Assembly: GCA_024305405.1 (NCBI GenBank)
Contig: JAKNDB010000088.1
Location: 862,001-926,000, forward strand
Direction of reading: 5' to 3'
DNA: 64,000 nt
DNA from: Dirofilaria immitis
Lineage: Eukaryota > Nematoda > Chromadorea > Rhabditida > Onchocercidae
Every line of letters starts with the position of its first letter. The stretch's first letter is position 1. Under the pieces are notes generated by a model. That model had not been told where the DNA came from, searched no databases, and was given only the letters and a program-made list of their open reading frames with translations. A program made the translations under genes and the position numbers. Positions 25,801-38,424 of this stretch are shown here, piece by piece.

Positions 25801-28800
25801 TAAAACAAAAGAATAAAAGAGAGAGAGAGAGAGAAGAGAAAGAGAGGGTGAGAAAAAGAGAAAAAGAGAAAAATGAATTTATAAATTTAATTTAAATTAA
25901 TTTTTATTTTTATATTTTTAAATAAAAATTTTCTTCGATATTTTAAATTCTTAAATTTAAAAATAAAAGAAATGAAGAAATATTCAATTTAAGTAATAAT
26001 ATTTAAAATTATCATTTCGTCAATTAGCTGATAAAAAAACAGTTGCAGTTATCATTTTTTTCTCAATTATAATCAAAATTTATAATTATTATTTGAATTA
26101 TATTTAATAATTTAATTGGAACTCAAAATGACAAAAAAATTATATTTGCATATATGCTTTTTCATCTTTTCTAATTTTATTTATAATATAATTTTTCTTT
26201 AAAAAAACAAGTAAATATTATATTTTAGATACAATTTTTAAATTATTTCAGAACATAATATGATTATATTTTATTATATATTTGAAATTTAAATTTATAT
26301 ATAAAATTCGATATATAATTTCTATTTATCAATTCTTATTTTAATTTAATTTTTTGTTCAATTAATTTATTTAAAATCAATTTTATAATTAACTGAAAAA
26401 ATTTCTAATTATTTTTTGCACAAAAAAGAAATTAAATAAAATATTAAAAATATTTGAAAAATTCGACAAAAAATTTTTTTCACAAATTTCTTTTTCTCTT
26501 AAAATTTAAGGAATTTTTTTTCGTTTTAAAAATTCGAACAAAATGAAAATTTTGTACAATACAGTATTTTATTATTGGTAGTAAAATTTCGAAATATTAC
26601 TCTCGGATTACTGTAATTGAATTTTCATTTTGATTTATAAATTTAAATAAATTACAATATGGTTTATGAACAATAAGAATTTCAAGCACGCTTTTATCTC
26701 AAATTACTGTAATCGAATTTATATTTAATTCAATATACTTAATTTACAATATCTATTACTGATGGTAAAATTTCAAAATACTACTCTCGTTTAGATTACT
26801 GTATTTTAACTAGTAAATTGAAATAAATTATAATAAATACTGTAAAGCAATAAAAATTTCAGACGCAGTTTTGTTTCAGATTACTGTAATTAAATTTATA
26901 TTTCATTTTATCTGAGCTAATCATATTTTAATATTAAGTTAAAATTTCTGATAAAAAATTTTTATTACCAATGTCATCCGTTGTATATGCATATGAAGCA
27001 AGATCAATAAGGCACGTTTGAATATCCATTGGATAATACTGCAATTATTATTATTATCATTATTATCATTATGATTATCAAATGTAATTGATAAATTATC
27101 AAAATTTAGATATGCAATTAATTAAACGATTATTTCTCGAAAATATTCTTCCTAAATTATTCCATTCAATAGAATAAATATAATATCTATTAAATTTTAA
27201 TATATTTATTTATCCTTCAATCCATTATTATATGTATATCAAATAATAATAGATAATTAAAAATTGATTAATTAATTTTTCATAGTAAGTTCAGCTCATC
27301 TAGATCGAAATATTTCAATTTCTTAACTGATAATTCTTGAAAACTATTTAATTCTCGAACAACTCCAATATCGACTACAGAAAACTTGTTAACTCTCGAG
27401 CTTCGGTATCAACTATAAAAACTTGTTAATTCTCAAACTTCAGTATCAACCATAGAAAACTTGCTAATTCTCGAACTCCAGTATCAATTATAGAAAACAT
27501 GTTAATTCTCGAACTTCAGTATCAACTATAGAAAACTTGTTAATTCTCGAACTTCAGTATCAATTATAGAAAACTTGTTAATTCTCGAACTTCAGTATCA
27601 ACTATAGAAAACTTGCTAATTCTCGAACTTCAGTGTCAACTATAGAAGTATTCTCGAACTTCAGTATTCACTATAGAAAACTTATTAATTCTCAAAGTTC
27701 AGCAACAGCCTACACCTTTTAGTAATATTGCAATAAATAAATTTTTTTCAAGAAAGTACGATAAAATTTAATTTATAAAAATAAGGAATTAATTTGAAAT
27801 TTTAATTGCCTATTATCTATTATCACTACTTTATATCAAACTGATAAATTATTGAAATGAAAAAGTTAAAAGATAAAATAGATGATAAAAATAAAAAGTT
27901 TGATAATTATTACCTGTAAATGCATTGGGCATGATAATACAAGTGATATTCTAACACTATATAATATTGTACCATCTTTATGTACACGTATAAGAACATT
28001 TGGCTTATCAATCATATGACGTTGAGCATGTTTTTCATTCTATCAATTTATCATTTTTTGCCTTTTCTTTTTTCTTATAATTGATATTAAAAAAATACTT
28101 AAATTTAAATATAATTTTTTTTTAAAAATATTATGAAAATAAGTTAATTTATAGAAATATTTTAAATAATAATTTTTACTTAATTTTTACTTAATATTTA
28201 CTTAATATTCTTTAATTTTTACTTAATATTCTATAATTTTTTACTTAATATTCTTTAATTTTTCTTAACCTTTTACTTAATATTTTTAGTTTTTTACATA
28301 ATATTTACTTAATATTTTTAATTTTTTAAATTTTTTACTTAAAATTTACTTAATATTTTCCAATTTTTTATCTAATATTTACTTAATATTTTCCAATCTT
28401 TTATCTAATATTTACTTAATATTTTTTAATTTTTTACTTAATATTTACTTAATTTTTTAATTTTTTGCTTAATTTTTACTTAATATTTTTACTAACAATA
28501 TAAAAAAAGAACTTTTTTTGCTTAATTTAATAATTTTCTATCTAATTTGGAATATTTAATTAATTAATTAACCTGAAAAAATGAATCAGGCATCCAAATT
28601 TGTTGACCAGCTGTAAGAATAACAAAATCAGGCGTATTATCACGCGGATATCCAAATGCTAATCGTCCATCAACCCAACTTTCACGAAATGTCAATTGTA
28701 CACTATATTCCATATTTACATCATCAATTTTTGATATGCTATAAAATTTTGTATCATCGTTTTTTTTTTTTTTTCATTATAATATTTAGTATTTTTCTTT

Positions 28801-30852
28801 GATAAAAATATCAATCAATAAATTTAAAAAAATAAATGATTAACCTTCGTATTAGCATATTAACAGCAACAACAACAGGTCCATGTCCACCTTAAAATTA
28901 CTCTTTTTTTTTATAAATAAACAAATAATTTGAGAATAATCGATAAATTTTAAATTAAAATTTTTATTAATTAAATTAAGTATTATTAATTGGAATTGAA
29001 ATTAAATTAAGTATTATTAATTAAAATTGACATTAATAAAAATTAATCGATGAGTTTTTAATTAAAATTACTAAATATTGTTATTAGCTATTAATAATCA
29101 AAATTGAAATTAATAAAAAAGTTTGTGCGATGAAGTATTTTTTAGAAATTACCGTCAAAAGTTGTTTATTGTTTTCTAATAATTATAATTATTCAATTAT
29201 TGTCGGGAAAAATTAATTTGATAAGTGTTACTTATTTATTATCAAATTCGTATATGTATCTTATTTCTATCAATAAATTTGATAAGCTTATTTCTATTGA
29301 TAATTTTCTATTAATGAATTAATAAATTTATTTTTTAATAATCATGATTATTAAATTAATATCGAGAAAATTAGTTTGATAAGCGATATTTATTTATCAA
29401 ATTTATTACATATATAAATTTCGTTTTATTCATATATATTTCTTTTTATCAGTAATTATCAAAAAAATATTTTATAATTATTTATTTTGTATAAAATGAC
29501 ACCTGTAATACTAAGATTTGTTCCTGGTGGTCGTACTCTCCAATCATATCCTTTACCCAATAATTTATTGATAATATCAGTATCTGTTGTTGCTTTTGTT
29601 TCGCTATAAAAAAAAAAATTATTATTTTATTTCTGAAATTTTAATAATTATTATTTTTTAATTATATAAATATTTGTTGTTTATTTTATTATTTATTTAT
29701 TTATTTTGTTTTTTTCTTTCAACAAATACGAAATAATTTCTTTTTGCATTTATATTTTAAATTTGAAATTAAAAAAGAAAATTAAATAATAAATAATTTA
29801 TTTCTTTTTTTTATTTTTGATTTTTCTTAGCAATAAATTATAATTTAAAATGGGAAAAAATTTTTGAAATTAATTTCGAATTTCATTCCTTTTCAATTCT
29901 TTAAGTACCAATAAATTTTTTTAGTAATTTTTTTATTATTTTTTTCTTTTTTAAAATTTTGATACATATAAAAGGATTGGTTTTATGTAGGATAATTTGT
30001 ATTGCAATTATTATTGCAATATAAATTTTTTCTTTTTCTTTCCAAACAATTATTTAAATATGTTTTATGAAATATATCAAATATCCATCGATATGATATT
30101 ATTAAATATTTTTTCTTTTTCTTTTTCCCATATATAATTATATGAATATTAAAATGATATGCAAAAACGATATGATAATTTCTTAACAATTTATTTATTT
30201 ATTCAACCATTAAATTGTGGAAATTTTAGATTTTTTGCAAAAACAAAAAGTAAAAATAAAACATATTTTCATTATCAATCATATCATATCATAAGATATC
30301 ACATCATATCATAATTATTTATCATATTTACATTTATCGCTAGCTTTATTATAAGTTTATGCAATAAAATGTAAAAATTTATTTTAAAAATAAATTAAAA
30401 CATAATAATTGATTTCAATTTCATTATTTCATTGTAATCAATCATATTCACTTCATACTAATGATAATAATGATAAGAAGTTTGATTAAAAATTTTTCTA
30501 ACTTTTCAAATTTTTTTATTATTTACAAATATCTAGCTCAAATGTTTTTTGCAAATTTCTCGACTTTATTTTTTTAAAAAAGTTTTTAAATAATTATTTG
30601 TTTCTATCATTGGAAGTTTTCATTTTTTAAGTTGCAAATTTTTTTTTAAAATGAAAGAAATAAATTATGCGTAGTGATATAAATTGAAATAATCATATCA
30701 TATTACTTAAAATAATTGAAATTAAATTAAATTAAATTACCGAATGATAAGCGTAAGTGATAATATCGGTAGCAATAACGGGAAATAGTTGTAATGATCA
30801 AATCCGATCAACGGAATGATTGATGAAGATTTATCGTAATGAAAAAGAGCAT
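19699..30852 (-). CDS. Glutamate-gated chloride channel subunit (Cys-loop receptor), 13 exons, apparent 1-nt frameshift(s)
   Basis: Pentameric ligand-gated anion channel subunit of the nematode GluCl family, the ivermectin target class, acting in nerve and muscle membranes. Exons 5' to 3': 30852-30741, 29603-29503, 28890-28845, 28738-28573, 28039-27914, 27038-26969, 25799-25634, 25051-24916, 23570-23504, 22737-22660, 21813-21725, 21200-20988, 19784-19699. Visible in order: [38 protein letters not shown], Cys-loop [16 protein letters not shown] (13 residues between Cys), second disulfide pair in [15 protein letters not shown]1 [20 protein letters not shown]2 with anion-selective PAR then [10 protein letters not shown]3 [19 protein letters not shown], a short basic loop, M4 [14 protein letters not shown]. 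It comes to about 485 aa after correction. It resembles GLC-2-like subunits most, but subtype is not assigned. Exon 12 lacks one base in the T run at 21036-21039. The start at 30852 needs one extra base in the A run at 30842-30846. Otherwise exon 1 extends to 30856 without an ATG. Confidence 0.92.
21855..22060. repeat. AAT/GAT-rich simple sequence in a GluCl intron
   Basis: Imperfect AATAATAATGATAAT repeats just upstream (in gene orientation) of the intracellular-loop exon. Confidence 0.6.
22086..22370. repeat. 120-bp tandem duplication in a GluCl intron
   Basis: The block from CAGTATTTATTTGATTACAT through GACCGTAGTACTAGCA occurs at 22106 and again at 22226 with near identity. A partial third copy starts at 22352. 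Confidence 0.85.
22785..22811. repeat. (GA)n microsatellite in a GluCl intron
   Basis: Uninterrupted GA dinucleotides followed by impure GA-rich sequence to about 22860. It creates spurious Leu/Ser/Phe frames on the other strand. Confidence 0.85.
23120..23352. repeat. 127-bp tandem duplication in a GluCl intron
   Basis: CAGATAATCGTGATAT begins at 23120 and again at 23247. Both copies continue through TAATAAGTATTTCAAATAAT with about ten differences. Confidence 0.8.
23880..24425. repeat. Degenerate AT array in a GluCl intron
   Basis: About a dozen diverged copies of a motif like TGAATAATTAAGAATTTAA followed by TGCAAAATA, spaced roughly 30-60 bp. Confidence 0.65.
27345..27695. repeat. 38-bp minisatellite in a GluCl intron
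   Basis: Nine to ten copies of a unit with AACTTGTTAATTCTCGAACT and TCAGTATCAACTATAGAA. The central copies (about 27460-27620) are nearly identical and the outer ones decay. The array lies between the two exons that split the Cys-loop. Confidence 0.9.
28165..28500. repeat. TTTTTACTTAATATT-type array in a GluCl intron
   Basis: Short diverged units of ACTTAATATT and TTTAATTTTT over about 330 bp. Confidence 0.65.
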
Positions 30853-30856
30853 TCAG

Positions 30857-31540
30857 CTAGCAACGAATTATTGATGATAATATATCGCAATAGCAATCAA
30901 AATGATATCAAAACAACAATTATTTTATCAATCGACGCCTACGCTATTTATCATTAATGATCACAGCTTTTATTATCATTATCTTTCATCATCTGATAGC
31001 CTCAAAATAATCGAATTGCTAAATGGTACAATTGAAGTTGATAAAATTTTTTGAATATTTCACAGGAAAAAAACAACAATAGTAAACGCGAAATAATCGT
31101 GATAATCAAAATTGTGATGATCAAAATTTATTTATTATCACAGATTGTATAGAAATAAAAATGAATTTAATTCCGACTTTTTTGAGAAGTATTTGAAATT
31201 TGGAATTTAAAAAAAAACAGAATTTGTTTAAGTTATGGTAAATTTCTAAATTCTTCACAAGGATTAATTTTAAAATTTAAAATTTGAAATTTCCTTTTTT
31301 TTTTTTCAAGAAAAGAATTAATTTTAGCGTGGGAACTTTTGGATTTTTGAATAGGATATTTTTAATGTCTGAAAAGTTTTAATATTTCATAATCATGCAT
31401 GTATGATTGATTATGTATGAATGATAATTATAAAAGATATTGAAAATATGAAGCAAAAAAAAAAGAAATTTAATTATAATTTATTTTTTAAAGTAACAAA
31501 ATTAATTTGATAATTTTTTTTTAAATATATGCAAATATGT
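30857..31540. other. 5' flank of the GluCl gene
   Basis: Presumed 5' UTR and promoter-proximal sequence of the - strand channel gene. I see no clear upstream coding exon or TATA arrangement. A short stretch at 30880-31030 is less AT-skewed than its surroundings. Confidence 0.35.
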
Positions 31541-31544
31541 GTTG

Positions 31545-31790
31545 TTTTTCAATTAAATTAAATATGAATTTTTGAATCGAATTTTAAATTAAATATGAAT
31601 TTTTGAATCGAATTTTAAATTAAATATGAATTTTTGAATCGAATTTTAAATTAAATATGAATATTTTTGAATCGAATTTTAAATTAAATATGAATTTTTG
31701 AATCGAATTTTAAATTAAATATGAATTTTAGAATCGAATTTTTAAATTAAATATGAATTTTTGAATCGAATTTTAAATCGAATATTTTAT
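31545..31790. repeat. 31-bp tandem repeat, about 8 copies
   Basis: Unit AATTAAATATGAATTTTTGA then ATCGAATTTTA, with one- to three-base variants in single copies. Confidence 0.92.
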
Positions 31791-31899
31791 AAATTTTAAT
31801 ATTAATTAATGTATTTATTTTATATTTAAGTAATATTTTATTTTTAGCAATAATGATTAATAGATTAGGCAAAACTTATCATTATTATTATTATTATTA

Positions 31900-33065
31900 T
31901 TACAATCTTCTGAGATAAAATATCGATTAAAACTTATCGATTAAAGCCTATCTTGAGTGTAAAATATCAATTAAAATTTTTCATAATAAGCAAAATATCG
32001 AAATAAAACTTGTCCTAATAGGTAAATTATCGATTAAAACTTATCTGTTAAAACATAGAACTTATTGATTAAAACATATATCATCCCGATGTGTAAGTTA
32101 TCTATTAGAACTTATTTATTAAAACTTGCGCTGATAAGTAAAATATTAATTAAAACTTAGCCTGATAGGTAGAAGATTAATTAAAATTTATTCTGATAGG
32201 TAAAATATCGATCAAAACTTATCTATTAAAATTTAGAAATTGATTAAAGCTGATACCGAATAGGTAAAATATTTATTAAAATTTACCCTGACAAATAAAA
32301 TACCAATTAAAATTAATTCTGATAGGTAAGGTATCAATCAGAACTTATAACTTATCGATTAAAACTTATTCCGTTAGGTAAAATATCGAAATAAAACCTA
32401 TCCTGATCGATAAATTATCAATTAAAACTTCTCTAATAAAACGTAGAACTTATTGGTTAAAACTTATACCGGATAGGTAAAATATCGATTAAGATTGTCC
32501 CGAACTTATTTATTAAAACTTACGCTGATAAGTGAAATATTAATTAAAACCTATCCTGGCAGGTAGAAAATTATTTAAAAAACTTATCCTGTTAGGTAAA
32601 GTATCAATCAAAACTTATTATCGATTAAAACTTATTCTGTTAGGTAAAATATAAAAATAGAACTTATCCTGATAGATAAATTATCGATTAAAATTTATCC
32701 ATTAAAATTTAGAACTTATTGAATAAAACTTATGCAGGCTAGATAAAATATTGATTAAAATTATTCTGATAAGTAAATTAACCATTAGAGCTTATTTATT
32801 AAAACTTACGCTAATAAGTAAAATATTAATTAAAAGCTATCCTGGCAGGTAGAAAATTAATTAAAACTTATTCTGTTGGGTAAAAGTTCAAAATAAAACC
32901 TATCCTGATCGATAAATTATCAATTAAAACTTCTCTAATAAAACTTAAGCCTATTGATTAGAACTTATACCGGATAGATAAAATATTGATTAAAATTATT
33001 CTGATAAATAAATCACTTATTCGAACTTACACTGATAAGTAAAATATCAATTAAAACTTATTGAT
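31900..33065. repeat. Degenerate GATAGGTAAAATATCGATT array, about 1.15 kb
   Basis: Dozens of diverged units combining CTGATAGGTAAAATATCGAT and TAAAACTTATC, with a longer super-period: segments containing CCTATCCTGATCGATAAATT recur at about 32395 and 32895. Confidence 0.8.
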
Positions 33066-33373
33066 TATCACATTTTTTTTTTTGCATTTCCTATAAAATA
33101 TAAAATTAATTAATTATGTACAAATGAATTATAATGCATTATAATAATATATTTTATGCAAATAGCATACATATATATATGTAAATATAAATATATTTTA
33201 AAATTATATAAATTATTAATTAATAAATCGATCATTTGTTTTTCCTTTCTTTCTTTTCTTTTCTTTTTTTGCTTACTCAAATAAATTCTCATAATTGATT
33301 GATTGATTGATTGATTGATTTATTTATTTATATGGGTGTGAAAATTTAAGTAAATTAATGCGCTTTTTTTTTG

Positions 33374-33389
33374 ATGCAAATATGCAAAT
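33374..33389. promoter_or_regulatory. Two abutting perfect POU octamers
   Basis: ATGCAAAT occurs twice head-to-tail without spacer (33374-33381, 33382-33389), about 2.5 kb upstream of the GluCl gene. Octamers are bound by POU-homeodomain factors. Function is inferred and single octamers are expected by chance in such AT-rich DNA. Confidence 0.25.
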
Positions 33390-33419
33390 TTTAGTAATCG
33401 TCAAGAAAAATGCTTAATT

Positions 33420-33810
33420 ATTTTAAGTATTTGATTAAAAATCGAATTCTAAAATGATAAAATGATAAACATTTTTGATACAAAATTATAATCTTATTCT
33501 AATAATGATAAATGATAATTGTGCAAAAATAACACTTGGCGCAAATGATATGATCATAATCATAGGAAAGTTTTACTAAACAAAATTTCAAGCACAATTA
33601 TTTGTAAAATATATAGTTATTTTAAGTATTTAATTAAAAATAGAATCCCAGAAATTAAAATGATAAACATTTTTGAAATAAAATTATAATCTTATTCGAA
33701 TTAGCTAATAATGATAAATGATAATTGTGCAAAAATAACACCCGGCGCAAATGATATAAGCCTGATCATAAGAAAATTTTATTAAATAAAGTTTTGTTGT
33801 AAAATATAAA
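33420..33810. repeat. 199-bp tandem duplication
   Basis: TTTTAAGTATTTGATTAAAA begins at 33421 and a close copy at 33620. Both continue through TGATAATTGTGCAAAAATAA and GGCGCAAATGATAT. Confidence 0.85.
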
Positions 33811-34410
33811 TGAGAAAATTGAAGAGTTGATCTTATATTTGTTATAAAAACGACAAAAAAAAAAAAAATTGAAAAACTTAGATGAGCAAGAAAAAGAGGT
33901 TGGCTCATTTTTTTTTTTAGATAAATGCAAGGCTTATTCATAACAAAAAGGAAAAGCAAAAAAAAAATTGTCAACTATTCTAGGCCAAGAATTCTTTTCT
34001 ATTATATTTTTATATAATAGACAGATAGAATAATAGTAGTAATAATGATAATAATAATCCGACATAAACAGTACTTATATTTATAATGAAAAAAAAAAAA
34101 AAAAGGAAAAACCATCTTCCTTATTTTAATATTAAAAAAAGAAGAAAAAAATTATTAAATTTTTGTTATTATTATGGTACTAACTAATGTCGATCAATAA
34201 ATCTAATTTAGCAATTTCAGGCTTTATGAAAGATCGAATCTTAAATTGATAGCAGATTTTTTTTCTATTTTATTCCAAAATTTAATCTTTCTTCCTTTCT
34301 TATTTTTATTTTCGAGAAAAATAACAGTTAAATTTTTTCTCGAGATTTAAAATATTCCATCTTTTATTTTATTTAAATTTGGAAAAAAACGAATGCGAAG
34401 AAATGTAAAT
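33811..34410. other. Spacer without features
   Basis: AT-rich, homopolymer-rich sequence between two arrays. No gene, structured RNA or ordered repeat seen. Confidence 0.4.
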
Positions 34411-34615
34411 TATCAATTATTTCATTTCAAATTTAAAATTTTGCATAATTTATTTAATTATTTCATTTCAAATTTAAAATTTTACACAATTTTTCAATTG
34501 TTTCATTTCAAATTTAAAATTTTGCATAATTTATTTAATTATTTCATTTCAAATTTAAAATTTTGCATAATTTATTTAATTATTTCATTTCAAATTTAAA
34601 ACTTTTTCCAAATAT
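34411..34615. repeat. 41-bp tandem repeat, about 5 copies
   Basis: Unit TTTCATTTCAAATTTAAAAT plus TTTGCATAATTTATTTAATTA. One copy has an ACACAATTTTTCAATTG variant. The Phe/Leu/Ile-rich + strand frame over it is a repeat artefact. Confidence 0.92.
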
Positions 34616-34705
34616 TATTTAGCTATAAATAGAAGAAAAAAAAATGAAATAAAATAAAGCATATAGCCATGTAATACGAAATAAGGTCTATTTATTACTT
34701 CTTTC

Positions 34706-34793
34706 AATACCTCTCTTTATCTTGGCCTCTTTCATACTTGTCCATCGTGAATACCTCTCTTTATCTTGGCCTCTTTCATACTTGTCCATCGTT
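34706..34793. repeat. Exact 44-bp tandem duplication, GC-richer than surroundings
   Basis: The block beginning AATACCTCTCTTTATCTTGG and ending TTGTCCATCGTG or TTGTCCATCGTT is present twice without mismatch except at the last base. It differs in composition from the flanking AT arrays. Confidence 0.92.
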
Positions 34794-35089
34794 CAAGTAA
34801 AAAGAGAGAGAGAAAAAAAAAGGATAGGACAATGATGATGATGGGAAGAGAAAGCCTAAGCAACTTTTTATATGTAATATTTTAAAATGCCTCCTTTTTT
34901 TTTTGTTTATTTTATTTGCTAAATAAAAGAATGAAAATAAAAATTTGAAATAATTTTATAAAAAAAAAAGAAGTAATTTTCAATAGAATAATAATTTTCT
35001 TTTTTGTTTAAAATTTTTTAACAATCGAAAATGATTTTGTTTTATAAATATTTAATTAAAATTATTTTTTAAAAATTTCTTTTACAAAT

Positions 35090-35525
35090 TTATCATATCA
35101 GTAAAATGATAAGAAAAAGCATAACAAATTTATCATATCAGCAAATGGTAAGAATTATCACATAATGAATGATGAAAAGTATCGTATCAACAAATGATAG
35201 AAAAAGTATCATACAATAAATGATACAAAGTATCACATCAGTAAATGATAGAAAAAGCATAATCAACTAATCGTATTAACAAATGATAGAAAAGCCTTTT
35301 CAACTTTTCCTATCAGTAAATCGTAAGAATTATCATATAACGAATGATGGAAAGTATCGTATCAGCAAATGATAAAAAACATCAATTTATCATATTTGGA
35401 AATCTTCAATTTATCATATCAGCAAGTGCTGAAAATTATCATACGATAAATGATAAAAGTTTCGTATCAACGAATGATGAAAAAGTATCAACTTATCATA
35501 TCAGCAGATGATAAAAAGCAAATTA
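35090..35525. repeat. Degenerate TATCATATCAGCAAATGATA array
   Basis: About ten diverged units of TATCATATCAGCAAATGATA with GAAAAAGTATC or GAATTATCA linkers. Confidence 0.75.
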
Positions 35526-36472
35526 GTATTTTAATAAGTTTCTTTTCATTTAAATTATAGGAATTATCAAGAATAATTCGACAATTAGTTTCATTTTTTT
35601 AATTTTATTATAACAAAGATTCTTTTTGATAAATTAGTGATAATAATAACGATAATGATAACAACAATGATACTGATAATTATAATGAACGGAATTTGAT
35701 TAAGTTAAAAAGAAAATGATAAATGAAGAATCGTTATAAAATATGAAAAAATTGATTTAAATATTTTTTCTAAAAAAGAAAAAAATTTACTAATTGCAAA
35801 ACATTTATTTAAATTAAATTTATTGCCAATTAATTCTGATATTAATTCCAATTAATCGTTATGAAATATTCTGCTAAAATTTAATCCAATAAAAATTTTG
35901 AAAAATAAATTAATTATGAAATGATTTTTTTACATATTTCCGATCCATTTTATATCAATTCCTATTCCATTTATTAAGTTCAAATTTAAGTTATTTTTAA
36001 GTATCTCTTTCCCTTTATTTAAATTGAGAATAAAAAAGTCGCAACGTTATTGATTGCAAAAAACAGAAAAATTCATAACTGAAAATATACTATCCAAAAT
36101 AAAATTAATTATAAATTTCACTTATTCATTTCGAATTTTTATTACTTTTTTGATTACTAAATTTTAATTTATTCTATAATATGTATTCTCAAATTTTTGC
36201 AATCAATTTATTTATGGTTTTATTGTTAAGCTTTTATTAGATGGCAAAAATTAAAATGAATTTTATTGCTAATAATCGAATATTAATTATGATATTCAGT
36301 AATTATTCGAGAATAATTCAATTCTCTCGTACATATACATATTTATTTATTTATAAATATTCAAATTCTTTTTCTCAAAAAATAAAAAAACTAATTTCCC
36401 TAAATTTTAATGATATCATTAAATTATTTAAGAAAAAAAGACAAATAATTTATTTTAACAATTAAAATTGCC
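35526..36472. other. Spacer without features
   Basis: AT-rich sequence. The + strand frame at 36241-36465 (74 codons) is Ile/Asn/Phe/Lys-rich with no family signature and is not called. Confidence 0.4.
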
Positions 36473-37118
36473 ATATATTTTATCAAGTAATCGATTAAGA
36501 TTATTAATTAAAAATTAATTTCATTCTAATTCCAATTATATTTATTTATTCGTTATTATATTGTTGCTAGTCATTACTGGAAAATTTTATCAGTAATCGA
36601 TTAAGATTATTAATTAAAAATTAATTTCGTTCTAATTCCAATTATATTTATTTATTCTTTATTATATTGTTGCTAGTCATTACTGGAAAATTTTATCAAG
36701 TAATCGATTAAGATTATTAATTAAAAATTAATTTCATTCTAATTCCAATTATATTTATTTATTCGTTATTATATTGTTGCTAGTCATTACTGGAAAATTT
36801 TATCAAGTAATCGATTAAGATTATTAATTAAAAATTAATTTCATTCTAATTCCAATTATATTTATTTATTCGTTATCATATTGTTGCTAGTCATTACTGG
36901 AAAATTTTATCAAGTAATCGATTAAGATTATTAATTAAAAATTAATTTCATTCTAATTCCAATTATATTTATTTATTCGTTATTATATTGTTGCTAGTCA
37001 TTACTGGAAAATTTTATCAAATAATCGATTAAGATTATTAATTAAAAATTAATTTCATTCTAATTCCAATTATATTTATTTATTCGTTATTATATTGTTG
37101 CTAGTCATTACTGGAAAA
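36473..37118. repeat. 107-bp satellite, 6 near-identical copies
   Basis: Marker TTGCTAGTCATTACTGG recurs with TGG ending at 36580, 36686, 36793, 36900, 37007 and 37114, giving spacings of 106, 107, 107, 107 and 107. Copies differ by only a few bases, for example one T-to-C and one-base deletions. This is the most homogeneous array in the window. Confidence 0.97.
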
Positions 37119-37269
37119 TATAACAAACAATACATCAATCAAACTAAAAATAGCTAAATTATTTATTTCGTTGACAATTTGTCAACACATTCAATTAATT
37201 TATCATTTAAAAAAAAAAGTGTCAGACATTTATTGTTGAAAAATTTCATTCATTTTTTTTACTTTTTTT

Positions 37270-38130
37270 ATATTTTTTTTCAAATTCTAAACTCTTTTCT
37301 TCCGCTATTTCCATTATGGCTCATATTGAATTGAAATTAATTTCTTTATTTAAATAAGAAATGGAAATGAAAAATTGATAATTTAATATTATTGAATTTA
37401 CACATTCAAATTCTAAACTCTTCTATTCTTCCTTCTTTTCCGTTATAGCTCAAATTGAATTGAATAATTATAAATAAAATTATTCGTCAATTTAAATAAG
37501 AAATGAAATGAAAAGTTGATAATTTAATAACATCGAATTTATATATTACTTTTCCATTATGGCTCATATTGAATTGAAATTAATTTTTTTATTTAAATAA
37601 GAAATGGAAATAAAAAATTGATAATTTAATATTATTGAATTTATATATTCAAATTCTAAACTCTTCTATTCTTCCTTCTTTTCCGTTATAGCTCAAATTG
37701 AATTGAATAATTATAAATAAAATTATTCGTCAATTTAAATAAGAAATGGAAATGAAAAGTTGATAATTTAATAACATCGAATTTATATATTACTTTTCCA
37801 TTATGGCTCATATTGAATTGAAATTAATTTTTTTATTTAAATAAGAAATGGAAATAAAAATTGATAATTTAATATTATTGAATTTATATATTCAAATTCT
37901 AAACTCTTCTATTCTTCCTTCTTTTCCGTTATAGCTCAAATTGAATTGAATAATTATAAATAAAATTATTCGTCAATTTAAATAAGAAATGGAAATGAAA
38001 AGTTGATAATTTAATAACATCGAATTTATATATTACTTTTCCATTATGGCTCATATTGAATTGAAATTAATTTTTTTATTTAAATAAGAAATGGAAATAA
38101 AAAATTGATAATTTTAATATCATCGAATTT
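37270..38130. repeat. 243-bp tandem repeat, about 3.5 copies
   Basis: CCTTCTTTTCCGTTATAGCTC recurs at 37431, 37674 and 37917 (243-bp steps). Each unit contains two related halves, one with TTATAGCTCAAATTGAATTG and one with TTATGGCTCATATTGAATTG, so it arose by duplication of a shorter element. Confidence 0.95.
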
Positions 38131-38424
38131 GAAAGAATGAATGAATTTTTAGCAATAAATAATTTAAATTAATTATTTGAGCAAAATATAAGTAAAAAAT
38201 TTTTTTAAGTTATTAATTAATTATTAATGATTAAATGGTTCATTTTTGAGAAAGAAAAATAATTTGTTTAGCTTCTTTCATTTCAACAACAAACAATGTA
38301 TTATTATTACTAGAAATAACAATTCGTACGTAAAAAAGGTAATGAAGAATCTTTAAATTAAATTAATTCATCAAATATGTATTTGAATATGTTTTTAATT
38401 ATTCGATTAGATTACAACTTTATG

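Noticed and set aside
36473..37118. CRISPR-like regular array
   Set aside because: Monomers are contiguous 107-bp satellite units with no variable spacers, in a eukaryotic genome with no cas genes.
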